A stretch of DNA of 64,000 nt from an uncultured Bacteroidota bacterium (GCA_902608795.1 CACLPI010000004.1:1-64000), one strand, 5' to 3'; counted from the first letter of the stretch, positions 40,742 to 50,063 are shown. The notes: a model not told the origin generated them from the letters alone. Numbers and translations are program-made.

Positions 40742-40948
40742 ATGAAAAAAACTCATAAAGATTTTTTGATATATACGTTTATTGTTTACCTGGCTGTTGC
40801 AATTGATTTTTTTCCTTTTGAAATTAGATTAAATCCGTTAGATTGGGACAATAAAACACTAGCAAGATTTATGGTAATTTTTTTTGTAATTCTATATTGT
40901 AGTGGATTTTGGAATAAATTGTTTATTAATGAAAAAATCAAAAAATGA
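40742..40948 (+). CDS. Small membrane protein, paralogue of 47093-47284
   Basis: Shared '..FEIRLNPLDWDNKTLARFMVIFFVIL' with 'FEMHLNPLDWNQRKLILFIVFFIL'. Confidence 0.6.
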   Translation: MKKTHKDFLIYTFIVYLAVAIDFFPFEIRLNPLDWDNKTLARFMVIFFVILYCSGFWNKLFINEKIKK

Positions 40949-41877
40949 ATAGGCTAATACTATTACTATTTATTCCACTTGTCTTTGCTTGTGATGAAAA
41001 TATAAACAAATATGAATTTCTCATTAAAGATGAATCTTTTAAAAACAATTTTATTATCAGCGCTAATGAAGACATTATTCAGCTCTCTGAGGGCTTTACT
41101 TATTATAAATGGGAAAATAAAAGTTCGAATATATCTCCAATAGTTTTAGTTCACGGTTTTTCCGTTCCATCATATATATGGGAACCCACTTTCAAAATGC
41201 TAGCTGAAAAAGGCTATTATGTAATTATACTTGATCTTTACGGTCGAGGATACTCTGAAAATTTAGATAAAGCTTACACTGATGAGCTTTTGGCAAATCA
41301 AGTTTTAGATTTGTTGAATGAATTAAATGTTATATCTGCACAATTTATTGGGCTTTCAAATGGTGGCAGAGTTATTTCAAAAGTTGCTGATTTACAACCT
41401 AAAGTTGTAGAAAAACTAATATATGTAGCATCATCAGGGTTTAGAGAGGTAATTGAAGAGACTAATAAATCAGTTTCTGAAAAAGAGGTAATGGATTTTA
41501 TAAGTAAAAACTATCCAACAATTTCAAAAGGACAACTATTAGACTTTAAATACCCTGAGAAACATATTGGGTGGGATGTTAAATATGAAGAGTTGCTCAA
41601 GTATAAAGGATTTGCTAACGCGCTTATATCTACAAGAAAAAATCACTATACAATGGATGAAATACACACCAAGATTCAGCTAAGTACTATCCCTACATAT
41701 ACCATATGGGGAGAAAGCGATAAGGTTGTAGTTTTTGAAAATTTTAAAAAAAGGATTGACTCAATACTCCCAAGAAGAAAGGATTTCTTTATTACTGAGT
41801 CGGGCCATCTACCACATATGGAAAATCAAATTGATTTTAATAAAATATTATTATCAATAATAAAAGATAATATATGA
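40945..41877 (+). CDS. Alpha/beta-hydrolase lipoprotein with repeated leader
   Basis: Leader MNRLILLLFIPLVFAC; 'PIVLVHGFSVPSYIWEPTFKMLAEKGYYVIILDLYGRGYS', 'IGLSNGGRV'. Confidence 0.9.
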   Translation: MNRLILLLFIPLVFACDENINKYEFLIKDESFKNNFIISANEDIIQLSEGFTYYKWENKSSNISPIVLVHGFSVPSYIWEPTFKMLAEKGYYVIILDLYGRGYSENLDKAYTDELLANQVLDLLNELNVISAQFIGLSNGGRVISKVADLQPKVVEKLIYVASSGFREVIEETNKSVSEKEVMDFISKNYPTISKGQLLDFKYPEKHIGWDVKYEELLKYKGFANALISTRKNHYTMDEIHTKIQLSTIPTYTIWGESDKVVVFENFKKRIDSILPRRKDFFITESGHLPHMENQIDFNKILLSIIKDNI

Positions 41878-41878
41878 A

Positions 41879-42865
41879 ATGAAAAAGCTAATACCATTAC
41901 TATTTATTCCACTTGTATTTTGCTGCAATGAGTCAGCTAAATATAGTAATGAATATGAGTTGACTGAAAATTGGATGAAAATACCTGACGATTATGTGTT
42001 AGGAAATCCTACAGGTCTTGCATTGAATTCGAGTCAGAATTTAGTAGTTTATCATAGGGGTTCAAGATCTTGGCAAGTACCAATGCCTGAAGAAAAAATA
42101 ATTGAAGACACCTTTATCGAAATAGATAATATTTCCGGTGAGATAATTAAATCTTGGGGTTCTGAGCTCTTTATAATGCCTCACGGATTAGAAATTGATA
42201 ATGAGGATAATATTTGGATAACAGATGTTGGTCTTCATCAGGTAATTAAATATGATTATAACGGAAATGAATTGTTGGTTCTTGGAGAAGAAAAAACTCC
42301 GGGTAATGATTCATTACACTTTAACCTACCTACAGACATAGCTGTCTCTCAAAATGGGTCTTTTTATGTTAGTGATGGGTATGGAAATAGTAGAATAGTT
42401 AAGTTTTCATCTGCGGGTGAGTATCTATTTGAGTGGGGGGTATTTGGAGAAAATAAAAACGAATTTAATATTCCGCACGGATTAGACTTGGATAAAGAAG
42501 GGAATGTTTATGTCGCCGACAGAGAAAATAATAAGATTCAAAAATTTGACTCATTAGGAAACTTTATAGCTGAATGGGAAAATGAGATAATTGGACAATT
42601 ATATTCTGTTAATGTAAATAATTATGATAACTATCTTTTTGGAATTGATTATATAGGAATCGAAAATTTAGTTCCTATAGGTTCTGATATTATAAAGTTT
42701 GATCTTGATTTAAATTTAAAGTCAAAGTTTGGTAGAAGCGGAAATTATAATGGACCTAAAGCAAGATACCACGATATTGAAGTTGATAATAAAGGAAATA
42801 TTTATGTTGGAGATATTCTAAATAATACTATTCAAAAATTTAAACCAATTAAAACGTTAGATTAA
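41879..42865 (+). CDS. NHL-repeat lipoprotein resembling peptidyl-alpha-hydroxyglycine alpha-amidating lyase, with repeated leader
   Basis: Leader MKKLIPLLFIPLVFCC; 'FNLPTDIAVSQNGSFYVSDGYGNSRIVKFSSAGEYLFEWG', 'IPHGLDLDKEGNVYVADRENNKIQKF'. Confidence 0.8.
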   Translation: MKKLIPLLFIPLVFCCNESAKYSNEYELTENWMKIPDDYVLGNPTGLALNSSQNLVVYHRGSRSWQVPMPEEKIIEDTFIEIDNISGEIIKSWGSELFIMPHGLEIDNEDNIWITDVGLHQVIKYDYNGNELLVLGEEKTPGNDSLHFNLPTDIAVSQNGSFYVSDGYGNSRIVKFSSAGEYLFEWGVFGENKNEFNIPHGLDLDKEGNVYVADRENNKIQKFDSLGNFIAEWENEIIGQLYSVNVNNYDNYLFGIDYIGIENLVPIGSDIIKFDLDLNLKSKFGRSGNYNGPKARYHDIEVDNKGNIYVGDILNNTIQKFKPIKTLD

Positions 42866-42878
42866 ACCAAAATAGGAT

Positions 42879-43511
42879 TTAAATTAAATTAAGGAAACTA
42901 AAAAACAAGAAAAAAGCAGCATATAAATTTATTGAAACAATTACCTCTTTTTCTCGGAATAGCAAGTTATATATCGTTTGGGTAAGTAGCCCAATAATTA
43001 ACCATCCTATATAATTAGATGGTGGAACAATTAGATTTTTAAATCTCCACATATCTAATTTTGGTGCTATTGGCTCCATTACAAAATCCATAGCTAACAT
43101 TAATAATGCACCAATGATAATTGTGGATAAAATATTCTTATTTTTTGTTAAAAAAAAAGCAATATTTGCGGAAATAGCCGTCAGTATGACCCAGTTTATT
43201 CCAATTAGAAAAGGCACACCAAATAATTTTAAACCAAGGTTATTTCCATATTCGTAATCACCAAAAATTAAACCATAATTTACACCCAGAGACTCCGTAA
43301 TCATTCCAATTAAAAAGATTAATAAAATAGACAATATCTGGCGCCTTGAGTTTAATTTAAAATTAAAAAATAAAATGATTGACATTAAAATAAGATTTAC
43401 AGAAGTAAAACCTGCAAAAAAATCTAAGTCATAAAATAACATACCTAGAAAGCCAGAAATGTGTACCAGCCAAATAATAAATATTGATATGTTTTTTTTA
43501 TTTGCTTTCAA
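42879..43511 (-). CDS. Carotenoid biosynthesis (CruF-like, DUF422) membrane protein
   Basis: 'ESLGVNYGLIFGDYEYGNNLGLKLFGVPFLIGINW'; adjacent to crtI-like gene. Confidence 0.8.
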   Translation of the reverse strand: MKANKKNISIFIIWLVHISGFLGMLFYDLDFFAGFTSVNLILMSIILFFNFKLNSRRQILSILLIFLIGMITESLGVNYGLIFGDYEYGNNLGLKLFGVPFLIGINWVILTAISANIAFFLTKNKNILSTIIIGALLMLAMDFVMEPIAPKLDMWRFKNLIVPPSNYIGWLIIGLLTQTIYNLLFREKEVIVSINLYAAFFLFFSFLNLI

Positions 43512-44958
43512 TTAAATCGGAAACTATTTTTGATGATAAAATTGCCAAAGGTATTCCACCACCTGGATGCACACTACCTCCGCAAAAGAAAAGATTTTTT
43601 ATTTTTTTTGTGAAATTTGGGTGTCTCATAAAAGAAGACATAATATTGTTACTAGAACTTCCATATAAAGAGCCGTTAAACGAATTTGTATTTAATTCTA
43701 AATCAATTGGACTATAAACTTTTTCCTTTACTATATTTTTTTCAACTTCTACTCCAAGTATTTTTTCAAGCTTATTAATTATTTTTTTTCTGGTTATTTG
43801 AATTTGTTTATCCCAATTTTGATTTAAATTATATGGCGAATTAATCATTACAAACCAATTTTCTGAATCTTTAGGAGCATCTGTTGAAACATCCTTACAC
43901 GAAATATTAACGTAGACAGTAGGATCATCAAAAATTTCTTTTTTTTCAAAAATTGCATTAAACTCCTCCTTGTAATTTGAAGAAAAGAATATATTATGAA
44001 GATCTAATTCATCATAAGTTCCATTAATTCCCCAATAAAAAATTAAAGCAGAGCTAGAGCTTTCGTTTTTCAAAGACCTATGCTTAAATTTTTGTTTTAA
44101 TAATTCTTTATAGGTAAAATTGACATCAACATTTGAAACAATAATATCAGACTCGATCAACTTATCATTAACTTTTACCTTTTTGGCAATATTTTTTTCT
44201 AAAATAATTTCTTCAACATTACATTCAAAATGAAATTTTACTCCAACATCCTTAGCTAAGTTGAATATAGCATTTGTTATTTCATACATTCCTCCCTCCG
44301 GAATAAATGTTCCAAAATGATTTTCCAAATGTTGAATTAATGTCATCATCCCAGGGGTTTTATATGGTGATGAACCATTATATGTTGCATACCTATCAAA
44401 TATTTGTATAAGGTATTTGTTTTTTAATTCATCAGAATTGACCTCGTTTAATGTTCTATTAATTTGGAAAATATTTAAATTAAAAAGAGCTTTAATTGTT
44501 TCAATATTTAAAAAACTAGAAAATTTATGAAGTGATTTTTTCAAAAAAATACTTTCTGTCAGATCATATTTTATTTTAGCTTTTTTTAAATATTTATTTA
44601 CTACTATCTCATTTACCTCAAATTTATTTTTAACCTCTTTTAAAAATTTTCTATTATCCGAGTATGCCGTAAACTTTGTTTTATCATCCCAAAAATATTT
44701 ACAATGAATTTCTTTTTTTTTGTAGTTATAATAATCTCTGGGGTTTAAATCAAAGAGTTCAAATAATTCATCGACTAAAAAAGGCATAGTAAATAATGAA
44801 GGGCCAGCATCAAATCTAAACCTATCTAGGCTGAAAGTGTTTAGTTTTCCTCCTGGCATTTTATTTTTTTCAAAAACCTCAACATCAAATCCCTTTGATT
44901 TTAATCTAATTGCAGCACATATTCCACCAATACCAGAACCAATAATTGATACTTTCAT
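43498..44958 (-). CDS. Phytoene desaturase/CrtI-family FAD oxidoreductase
   Basis: 'VSIIGSGIGGICAAIRLKSKGFDVEVFEKNKMPGGKL', 'FDAGPSLFTMP', C-term 'LFFCGGSVHPGGGIPLAILSSKIVSDLI'. Confidence 0.92.
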   Translation of the reverse strand: MKVSIIGSGIGGICAAIRLKSKGFDVEVFEKNKMPGGKLNTFSLDRFRFDAGPSLFTMPFLVDELFELFDLNPRDYYNYKKKEIHCKYFWDDKTKFTAYSDNRKFLKEVKNKFEVNEIVVNKYLKKAKIKYDLTESIFLKKSLHKFSSFLNIETIKALFNLNIFQINRTLNEVNSDELKNKYLIQIFDRYATYNGSSPYKTPGMMTLIQHLENHFGTFIPEGGMYEITNAIFNLAKDVGVKFHFECNVEEIILEKNIAKKVKVNDKLIESDIIVSNVDVNFTYKELLKQKFKHRSLKNESSSSALIFYWGINGTYDELDLHNIFFSSNYKEEFNAIFEKKEIFDDPTVYVNISCKDVSTDAPKDSENWFVMINSPYNLNQNWDKQIQITRKKIINKLEKILGVEVEKNIVKEKVYSPIDLELNTNSFNGSLYGSSSNNIMSSFMRHPNFTKKIKNLFFCGGSVHPGGGIPLAILSSKIVSDLIESK

Positions 44959-45129
44959 TTTTCAAAAAAAAATTATTCGCAATTTAAATGCCATTTCTAA
45001 TAACTCAAAGGAAAACACATTGCGATATTCATAATTTTTTAGATATTTTTTTATTATTTGTTTATTTGGTTGTATGTGTGATTAGTATGCTACTTAGTTG
45101 TTTAAGGGATATATATCATGTATATAGTA

Positions 45130-45203
45130 CCAACATACGACTTGTAAAACCCTAAACAACTTACTAACTTGTAGATACATTAAATAACTTAAAACTAAAT
45201 ATT
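45130..45203 (+). promoter_or_regulatory. Repeated promoter/5'UTR module, alpha type
   Basis: CCAACATACGACTTGTAAAACCCTAAACAACTTACTAACTTGTAGATACATTAAATAACTTAAAACT; TTG (45142-45144), 20-bp spacer, TAACTTG (45165-45171) fits a Bacteroidota -33/-7 promoter. Confidence 0.7.
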
Positions 45204-45437
45204 ATGAAAACTAAATTCAAAGACTTCTTACTTTACTCTTTAGCTTGTGTTGGTGCTGTATCATTATTTTTATCTGTTTCTAACCCTGATGATGATTATT
45301 CTAATGAAAACAATCAGGTTGGAACCTATGCAATTGCTGCTGCCGAAGGTGTTCTCTTTAGAGTAAATACATCAACAGGAGATATTAAAAGAATTAAAAA
45401 AAGTAATATAGGAAAACTTGACCTTAGAAAAGATTAG
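45204..45437 (+). CDS. Hypothetical small secreted protein
   Basis: 77-aa ORF with hydrophobic N-terminus after an alpha module. Confidence 0.55.
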   Translation: MKTKFKDFLLYSLACVGAVSLFLSVSNPDDDYSNENNQVGTYAIAAAEGVLFRVNTSTGDIKRIKKSNIGKLDLRKD

Positions 45438-45447
45438 AGAAAAATAA

Positions 45448-46899
45448 ATGAAAAAACTAATACTATTACTACTAATACCTATAGTCCATAGTGCTCAAAT
45501 AATTCCTGATAATTCAGATTATAATCAGAATATAATTTGGGAAAGTGTTTTCACAGAGGGCAACCCAGGAAAAGTAAATAAAGGTTTAGTAGATTCTGAC
45601 GGAAATGTAGCTGTTGTATTTATGCCAGATAATCAATCAAGAATTCATAAAATTGATGGTCAAAACGGAGAACTAATATGGTCTGTGACAATAAATAATA
45701 CTGTAGGTTTTGGCATTACAGAAATTAATGACAATAACAGAGTTGATTATATAGTTAGTGGCGGATCAGGGAATACACAAGAGAGGTGGATGGCAAGGCT
45801 AAATGGTGATGATGGGTCGATAATTTGGAATCAGAATTATAATTCAAGCGGAAGCTCGTCAATGTTTGATGGTATAAGATCAACTATTATAGGAAATGAC
45901 GGATATATTTATGGCGCAGGATTCATAGGTGGGGACGAGTCTGATACAATTTTTATAGTTTATGGTGGAAGTGCGATGACGATAAAAGTGAACCCATCAA
46001 ATGGACAAGAAATTTGGACAGCAATCAATAATCAAACAGAATATGCAGTCTCTATTGTTGAATCCTCTAATGCAAATCTATATTATGGCTCAACTAATTA
46101 TGAAGGTGATCTAACTTTAACAAAGTTAAATAATAATGGTAATGAATTATGGACGCGTAATCTCATGGGTACTGAAGCAATAATTCCTGCAGACTTGGAT
46201 ATTCACAATGACATAATTTATTATGGTGGACATCGCGAAAGAGAGGGTAATGGAGAGCCGTTTGACTATTCGTCTATCAAAATTGATTTAGAGGCAAATA
46301 TATTCTGGGCTAAACATTATGCAAACCCAAGGGGTTACGATTTAGAATATATTAGAAATGAACTATATGGAATAAAAGTATCAGATGAAGGAATTTATTT
46401 GTTTGGGGGATCGGGGGATGAAAATGAGTCATATTCTGCTGTTAACCCTCCTTTTGAGTCTTCAGATATTTGGAACGGATGGGTTTTGTTCACTGATTTT
46501 AACGGCAACATAATCAGAAGTGATATTTTTTGTCACGAGCAAGTAAATACTGCTACGGAATATGGTGATTTAACCGAAAATGGGTATGTAATATTTAATG
46601 ATACTGATGCATTTGGTGATACCGAAGTTGGCGTAATGAAGATTTTTAATCCAAGTTTAACACACAATAGTTATGATGTTTTAAACTCAATAAAAATTTT
46701 TCCTAATCCATCCTCTGACTATATTAGTATAAACAATGATAAAGAAATAGAAGCAGTTGTGTTTGACCTACTGGGTAAAGAACTAATAAGAGAAAATACT
46801 AACGGAAAGCTTGATATTAGCTGTTTAGAAAAAGGCACTTATATAGTAAATCTAACAGACGGTATAAATACCTCGACTCATAAAATAATCAAAGAGTAA
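45448..46899 (+). CDS. Secreted PQQ-like-repeat protein with T9SS type A domain and leader variant
   Basis: Leader MKKLILLLLIPIVHSAQ; 'KIFPNPSSDYISIN...VVFDLLGKELI...KGTYIVNLTDG...HKIIKE'. Confidence 0.85.
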   Translation: MKKLILLLLIPIVHSAQIIPDNSDYNQNIIWESVFTEGNPGKVNKGLVDSDGNVAVVFMPDNQSRIHKIDGQNGELIWSVTINNTVGFGITEINDNNRVDYIVSGGSGNTQERWMARLNGDDGSIIWNQNYNSSGSSSMFDGIRSTIIGNDGYIYGAGFIGGDESDTIFIVYGGSAMTIKVNPSNGQEIWTAINNQTEYAVSIVESSNANLYYGSTNYEGDLTLTKLNNNGNELWTRNLMGTEAIIPADLDIHNDIIYYGGHREREGNGEPFDYSSIKIDLEANIFWAKHYANPRGYDLEYIRNELYGIKVSDEGIYLFGGSGDENESYSAVNPPFESSDIWNGWVLFTDFNGNIIRSDIFCHEQVNTATEYGDLTENGYVIFNDTDAFGDTEVGVMKIFNPSLTHNSYDVLNSIKIFPNPSSDYISINNDKEIEAVVFDLLGKELIRENTNGKLDISCLEKGTYIVNLTDGINTSTHKIIKE

Positions 46900-46907
46900 G
46901 AAACAAT

Positions 46908-47093
46908 ATGAAAAAGTTTATCAAAGAATATTGGATTCCAATTTTAATAGGTGGAACTTGTACTCCAATGATAAACTATGCAGAAAAGAGTTATGGAGAG
47001 GAAAATAAATGGTACTTATGGTTAGGGTTTTGTTTGTTAATCTTAATGTATATAATTTTTAGCGAAAGAGCTAAAGCAAAAAAAAACAAGTAA
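46908..47093 (+). CDS. Small two-TM membrane protein
   Basis: 61-aa ORF in a tight cluster. Confidence 0.5.
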   Translation: MKKFIKEYWIPILIGGTCTPMINYAEKSYGEENKWYLWLGFCLLILMYIIFSERAKAKKNK

Positions 47094-47284
47094 TGAAAAA
47101 GCTTTTAGAATTAAGTTTAAAATCTGCATTTGTTGCTTATATAGTAAGTGCTTTTGATTTTATTGGAGGTTTTGAAATGCATTTAAATCCATTAGATTGG
47201 AACCAAAGAAAATTAATATTATTTATAGTATTTTTTATATTAACCGCAGTTATAGAAAGTTTCTTTATCAAAAAGAAAAAATGA
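47093..47284 (+). CDS. Small membrane protein, paralogue of 40742-40948
   Basis: Shared 'LNPLDW' core; stop overlaps next ATG. Confidence 0.6.
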   Translation: MKKLLELSLKSAFVAYIVSAFDFIGGFEMHLNPLDWNQRKLILFIVFFILTAVIESFFIKKKK

Positions 47285-47562
47285 AAAAGCTAATACTATT
47301 ACTATTTATTCTATTTATTTTTAATTGTAGTGATAACTCAATTAATGAAAATAATAACTTTAATTACTCTACTGAGCTTGAATCAGATTGTGGTAATTAT
47401 ACCACAAGAGTAAGTCATTGTATAGATGAAGAGCAATATAATTGGATTGATGAAAATTTTATATTAGGTGAGCCCTGCTGGTATATAACAATTATAGATC
47501 TGGAAGGAAACAGTCAAAGTGGGTATGTGAGATCCTGGGGGCTATCTAGTTGTGGGACATAG
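47281..47562 (+). CDS. Small cysteine-containing lipoprotein with repeated leader
   Basis: ATG 47281 gives leader MKKLILLLFILFIFNC. Confidence 0.7.
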   Translation: MKKLILLLFILFIFNCSDNSINENNNFNYSTELESDCGNYTTRVSHCIDEEQYNWIDENFILGEPCWYITIIDLEGNSQSGYVRSWGLSSCGT

Positions 47563-47564
47563 TT

Positions 47565-47628
47565 AACATACAATAAACCATCAATAACTTTTTCACTAAC
47601 TTGTAGATAAATAAAAAAATATAATTAT
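47565..47628 (+). promoter_or_regulatory. Repeated promoter/5'UTR module, gamma type
   Basis: AACATACAATAAACCATCAATAACTTTTTCACTAACTTGTAGATAAATAAA. Confidence 0.65.
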
Positions 47629-47895
47629 ATGAACTTAATGCTGACAGCAAGTTGTAATGATGCTGATGATTTTAAAATAAATGGCTATGAAAAAATAAAA
47701 TCTGAATTTACCGAATGGTGTGATTCTTCAAAATGTGTTTTTTGTAAAATTGATGATAAAAATATTTTAGAACTTTTTTTTGATGTAAACCCACCAAAAC
47801 TTAAAGAATGGTTGGCTAAACCATCCACTCAACAGATTTTTAAGGAGCATAATTTTGTTCCAACAAGATATTCTTTTGAGCCTCTACTGATGTAA
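47629..47895 (+). CDS. Hypothetical small protein
   Basis: 88-aa ORF directly after a gamma module. Confidence 0.6.
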   Translation: MNLMLTASCNDADDFKINGYEKIKSEFTEWCDSSKCVFCKIDDKNILELFFDVNPPKLKEWLAKPSTQQIFKEHNFVPTRYSFEPLLM

Positions 47896-47909
47896 TTTTC
47901 ATAAATAAA

Positions 47910-47955
47910 CCAACATACGATATGAAAAAACTGATAATATTACTTTTTATTCCTC
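47910..47955 (+). repeat. Boundary word CCAACATACGA fused directly to an MKKLI-type leader
   Basis: CCAACATACGATATGAAAAAACTGATAATATTACTTTTTATTCCTCTTG. Confidence 0.75.
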
Positions 47956-48509
47956 TTGCCTCCTATGGACAAATAAACAAGCAAGACTTGAATTTACCTT
48001 TTAGTGATATATCAGAATATCCAACGGAGTTTTCTCAAGCTAACATTGTTACAAGAATGATTGAGGGTCTTGGGTTCAGATATTATTGGGCTTCTAAATC
48101 ACTAAGTCAAAAAGACCTAGAATATAAGTCAAGTGAGGGTGCAAGATCAACATTAGATATAATCAAACATATATATAGCTTGACTAATATGATTTCTTCA
48201 TCATTCAAAAATCAAGCATATAATTTTTCAGATGTTAATTATAATTATAAGGAATTAAGAGAAAAAACACTGCTAAATTTGAAGTATATCCACGAACAAT
48301 TAAAATCAAATCCTGACTTCTCAAAGCTAAAGATAAGGTTTGAAAGAGGTGGTAATATGATGGAGTTTCCGTTTTGGAATCAAATTAATGGGCCCATTGC
48401 AGATGCTTTGTGGCATTGTGGTCAGGTGGTTATGAACAGAAGAGCAAGTGGAAACCCTCTACAATCAGGTGTAAATGTATTTATTGGAAAAACTTCAGGC
48501 TTAGAATAA
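47922..48509 (+). CDS. DinB-like secreted protein with leader variant
   Basis: Leader MKKLIILLFIPLASYGQ; 'LDIIKHIYSLTNMIS...IADALWHCGQVVMNRRASGNPL'. Confidence 0.7.
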   Translation: MKKLIILLFIPLASYGQINKQDLNLPFSDISEYPTEFSQANIVTRMIEGLGFRYYWASKSLSQKDLEYKSSEGARSTLDIIKHIYSLTNMISSSFKNQAYNFSDVNYNYKELREKTLLNLKYIHEQLKSNPDFSKLKIRFERGGNMMEFPFWNQINGPIADALWHCGQVVMNRRASGNPLQSGVNVFIGKTSGLE

Positions 48510-48522
48510 ACTGACATTTTAT

Positions 48523-48561
48523 ATGAAAAAGCTAATACTATTACTATTTATTCCACTTTAA
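48523..48561 (+). pseudogene. Orphan leader remnant (MKKLILLLFIPL*)
   Basis: ATGAAAAAGCTAATACTATTACTATTTATTCCACTTTAA matches the leader consensus, then stops. Confidence 0.75.
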
Positions 48562-48645
48562 TTTATATATTCGCATCACACAAAAAGAATCGGTTTGATT
48601 GATTGCTATGGTTGGCTCTCTTTCGAACCTTTTCACTTTTATAGA

Positions 48646-48710
48646 GCAACATATGATAAACCATAAACAACTTTTCCACTATCTTGTAAGAATCATCCGA
48701 AAATAACATT
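48646..48710 (+). promoter_or_regulatory. Repeated promoter/5'UTR module, gamma type
   Basis: CAACATATGATAAACCATAAACAACTTTTCCACTATCTTGTAAGAATCAT. Confidence 0.65.
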
Positions 48711-49055
48711 ATGAAAAACCTTTTTATTTTATTGTCTTTTCTAATTTTATTTCAAAGTTGTTTTAGTTACAAATCCGTGAGTTATGATACTATTTCAATT
48801 GATAATAAAAAACAAAAGATTCAGGTTGAAATGCTTGATAGAACAAAATTTAACGGTCAATTAGTTTCTAAAGATGATAAAACAATGACTTTAGAAAATA
48901 ATGGAAGTACACAAACAATACTTAAGAAGGATATTTACGAAGTCAAAGTTGTAAAGTTTTCAATACTAAAAACTTTAGGCAGTGTTGCCAAAGGAGGTGC
49001 TTGGGTGGCAGCGGCAGCAGGTATGGTTGTTGTTATTGCTGTATTTGGTTTATAA
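48711..49055 (+). CDS. Hypothetical lipoprotein
   Basis: Lipobox 'ILFQSCFSY'; C-terminal hydrophobic segment. Confidence 0.65.
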   Translation: MKNLFILLSFLILFQSCFSYKSVSYDTISIDNKKQKIQVEMLDRTKFNGQLVSKDDKTMTLENNGSTQTILKKDIYEVKVVKFSILKTLGSVAKGGAWVAAAAGMVVVIAVFGL

Positions 49056-49119
49056 AAACATACGATAAATCATAAATAACATTTTCACTAACTTGCAGAT
49101 ACATTAAACAACTAAAACT
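49056..49119 (+). promoter_or_regulatory. Repeated promoter/5'UTR module, gamma type
   Basis: AAACATACGATAAATCATAAATAACATTTTCACTAACTTGCAGATACATTAAACAACTAAAACT. Confidence 0.7.
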
Positions 49120-49605
49120 GTGAGAGATATATATAACTTTCTTAAAGTCAAACTGTGTTACAGAACCTATTGGAAACAGTGGCTAGCATTCTTGGCTATA
49201 TGCTTTTTAGTCTTAGCTTGTAGTGATGATGATTCAAATGAAGAGTCGGGATCTATTGAAGGAAGATGGTATTTGACAGAATACTATGAAGATGGAGAAG
49301 AGTTGATTCTAGAAGAATGTGATTTAGAATCCTATATGGATTTATCGGATGGAGGAACAGGTGAATATTATCTATACTATACCGACGGTCCTCCTGATCC
49401 TTGTGGATTAGATATAATATATAGTTTAGACTATTATTCTGTCCCAAACACAGTAAATATATTCTCAATAACAATTGATTTTGGAAATGGATCTTATTCT
49501 ATAGCAGAAGGGGTTTTAGAAGGAAATACTCTTAGATTTACAGGAGTTGATGTGGGGGGTGAAAACGACGGAGTAGATTTTATTACAATTTATACCAGAG
49601 ATTAA
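49120..49605 (+). CDS. Lipoprotein with second shared leader type (lipocalin-like/DUF candidate)
   Basis: GTG start; 'MRDIYNFLKVKLCYRTYWKQWLAFLAICFLVLACSDDDS' nearly matches the 51100 leader. Confidence 0.75.
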   Translation: MRDIYNFLKVKLCYRTYWKQWLAFLAICFLVLACSDDDSNEESGSIEGRWYLTEYYEDGEELILEECDLESYMDLSDGGTGEYYLYYTDGPPDPCGLDIIYSLDYYSVPNTVNIFSITIDFGNGSYSIAEGVLEGNTLRFTGVDVGGENDGVDFITIYTRD

Positions 49606-49613
49606 GGATCGAT

Positions 49614-50039
49614 ATGAAAAAGCTAATACTAATACTATTTATTCCACTTGTTTCTTTTGGACAATCTGAAACTGAAAATAATGGTAGACTAAACTATGAA
49701 ATGATTGAAAGTGTACCCATTTTCCCGGGCTGTAAGAGGGGAAATAATGAGAAAAAAAGAAAATGTATGTCTGATAAGATTGCAAAATTTATTGCAAAGG
49801 AGTTTGACGTAGGTTGTGCGGATGGCTTAGGGTTTTCTGGAAGACAAAGAATCTCTGTTATTTTTAAATTTGATACCTTAGGAAGAGCTGTTGAAGTAAA
49901 GGCTCGAGCACGTCATCCTAAATTAGAAAGAGAAGCGGTAAGAGTGGTTAAAATGTTACCTATAGTGAAGCCTGGGACTCAAGATGGAAAAAAAGTAATA
50001 GTCCCATACAGTTTGCCGATATTTTTCATGGCTAATTAA
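49614..50039 (+). CDS. Secreted TonB C-terminal-domain-like protein with repeated leader
   Basis: Leader MKKLILILFIPLVSFGQ; 'IFPGCKRG..EKKRKCMSDKIAKFIAKEF...VIFKFDTLGRAVEVKARARHPKLEREAVRVVKMLPIVKPG'. Confidence 0.8.
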   Translation: MKKLILILFIPLVSFGQSETENNGRLNYEMIESVPIFPGCKRGNNEKKRKCMSDKIAKFIAKEFDVGCADGLGFSGRQRISVIFKFDTLGRAVEVKARARHPKLEREAVRVVKMLPIVKPGTQDGKKVIVPYSLPIFFMAN

Positions 50040-50045
50040 CAACAA

Positions 50046-50063
50046 CCAACATACGATATGAAA
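50046..50063 (+). repeat. Boundary word CCAACATACGA before an ATGAAAAA start
   Basis: CCAACATACGATATGAAAAA. Confidence 0.7.
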
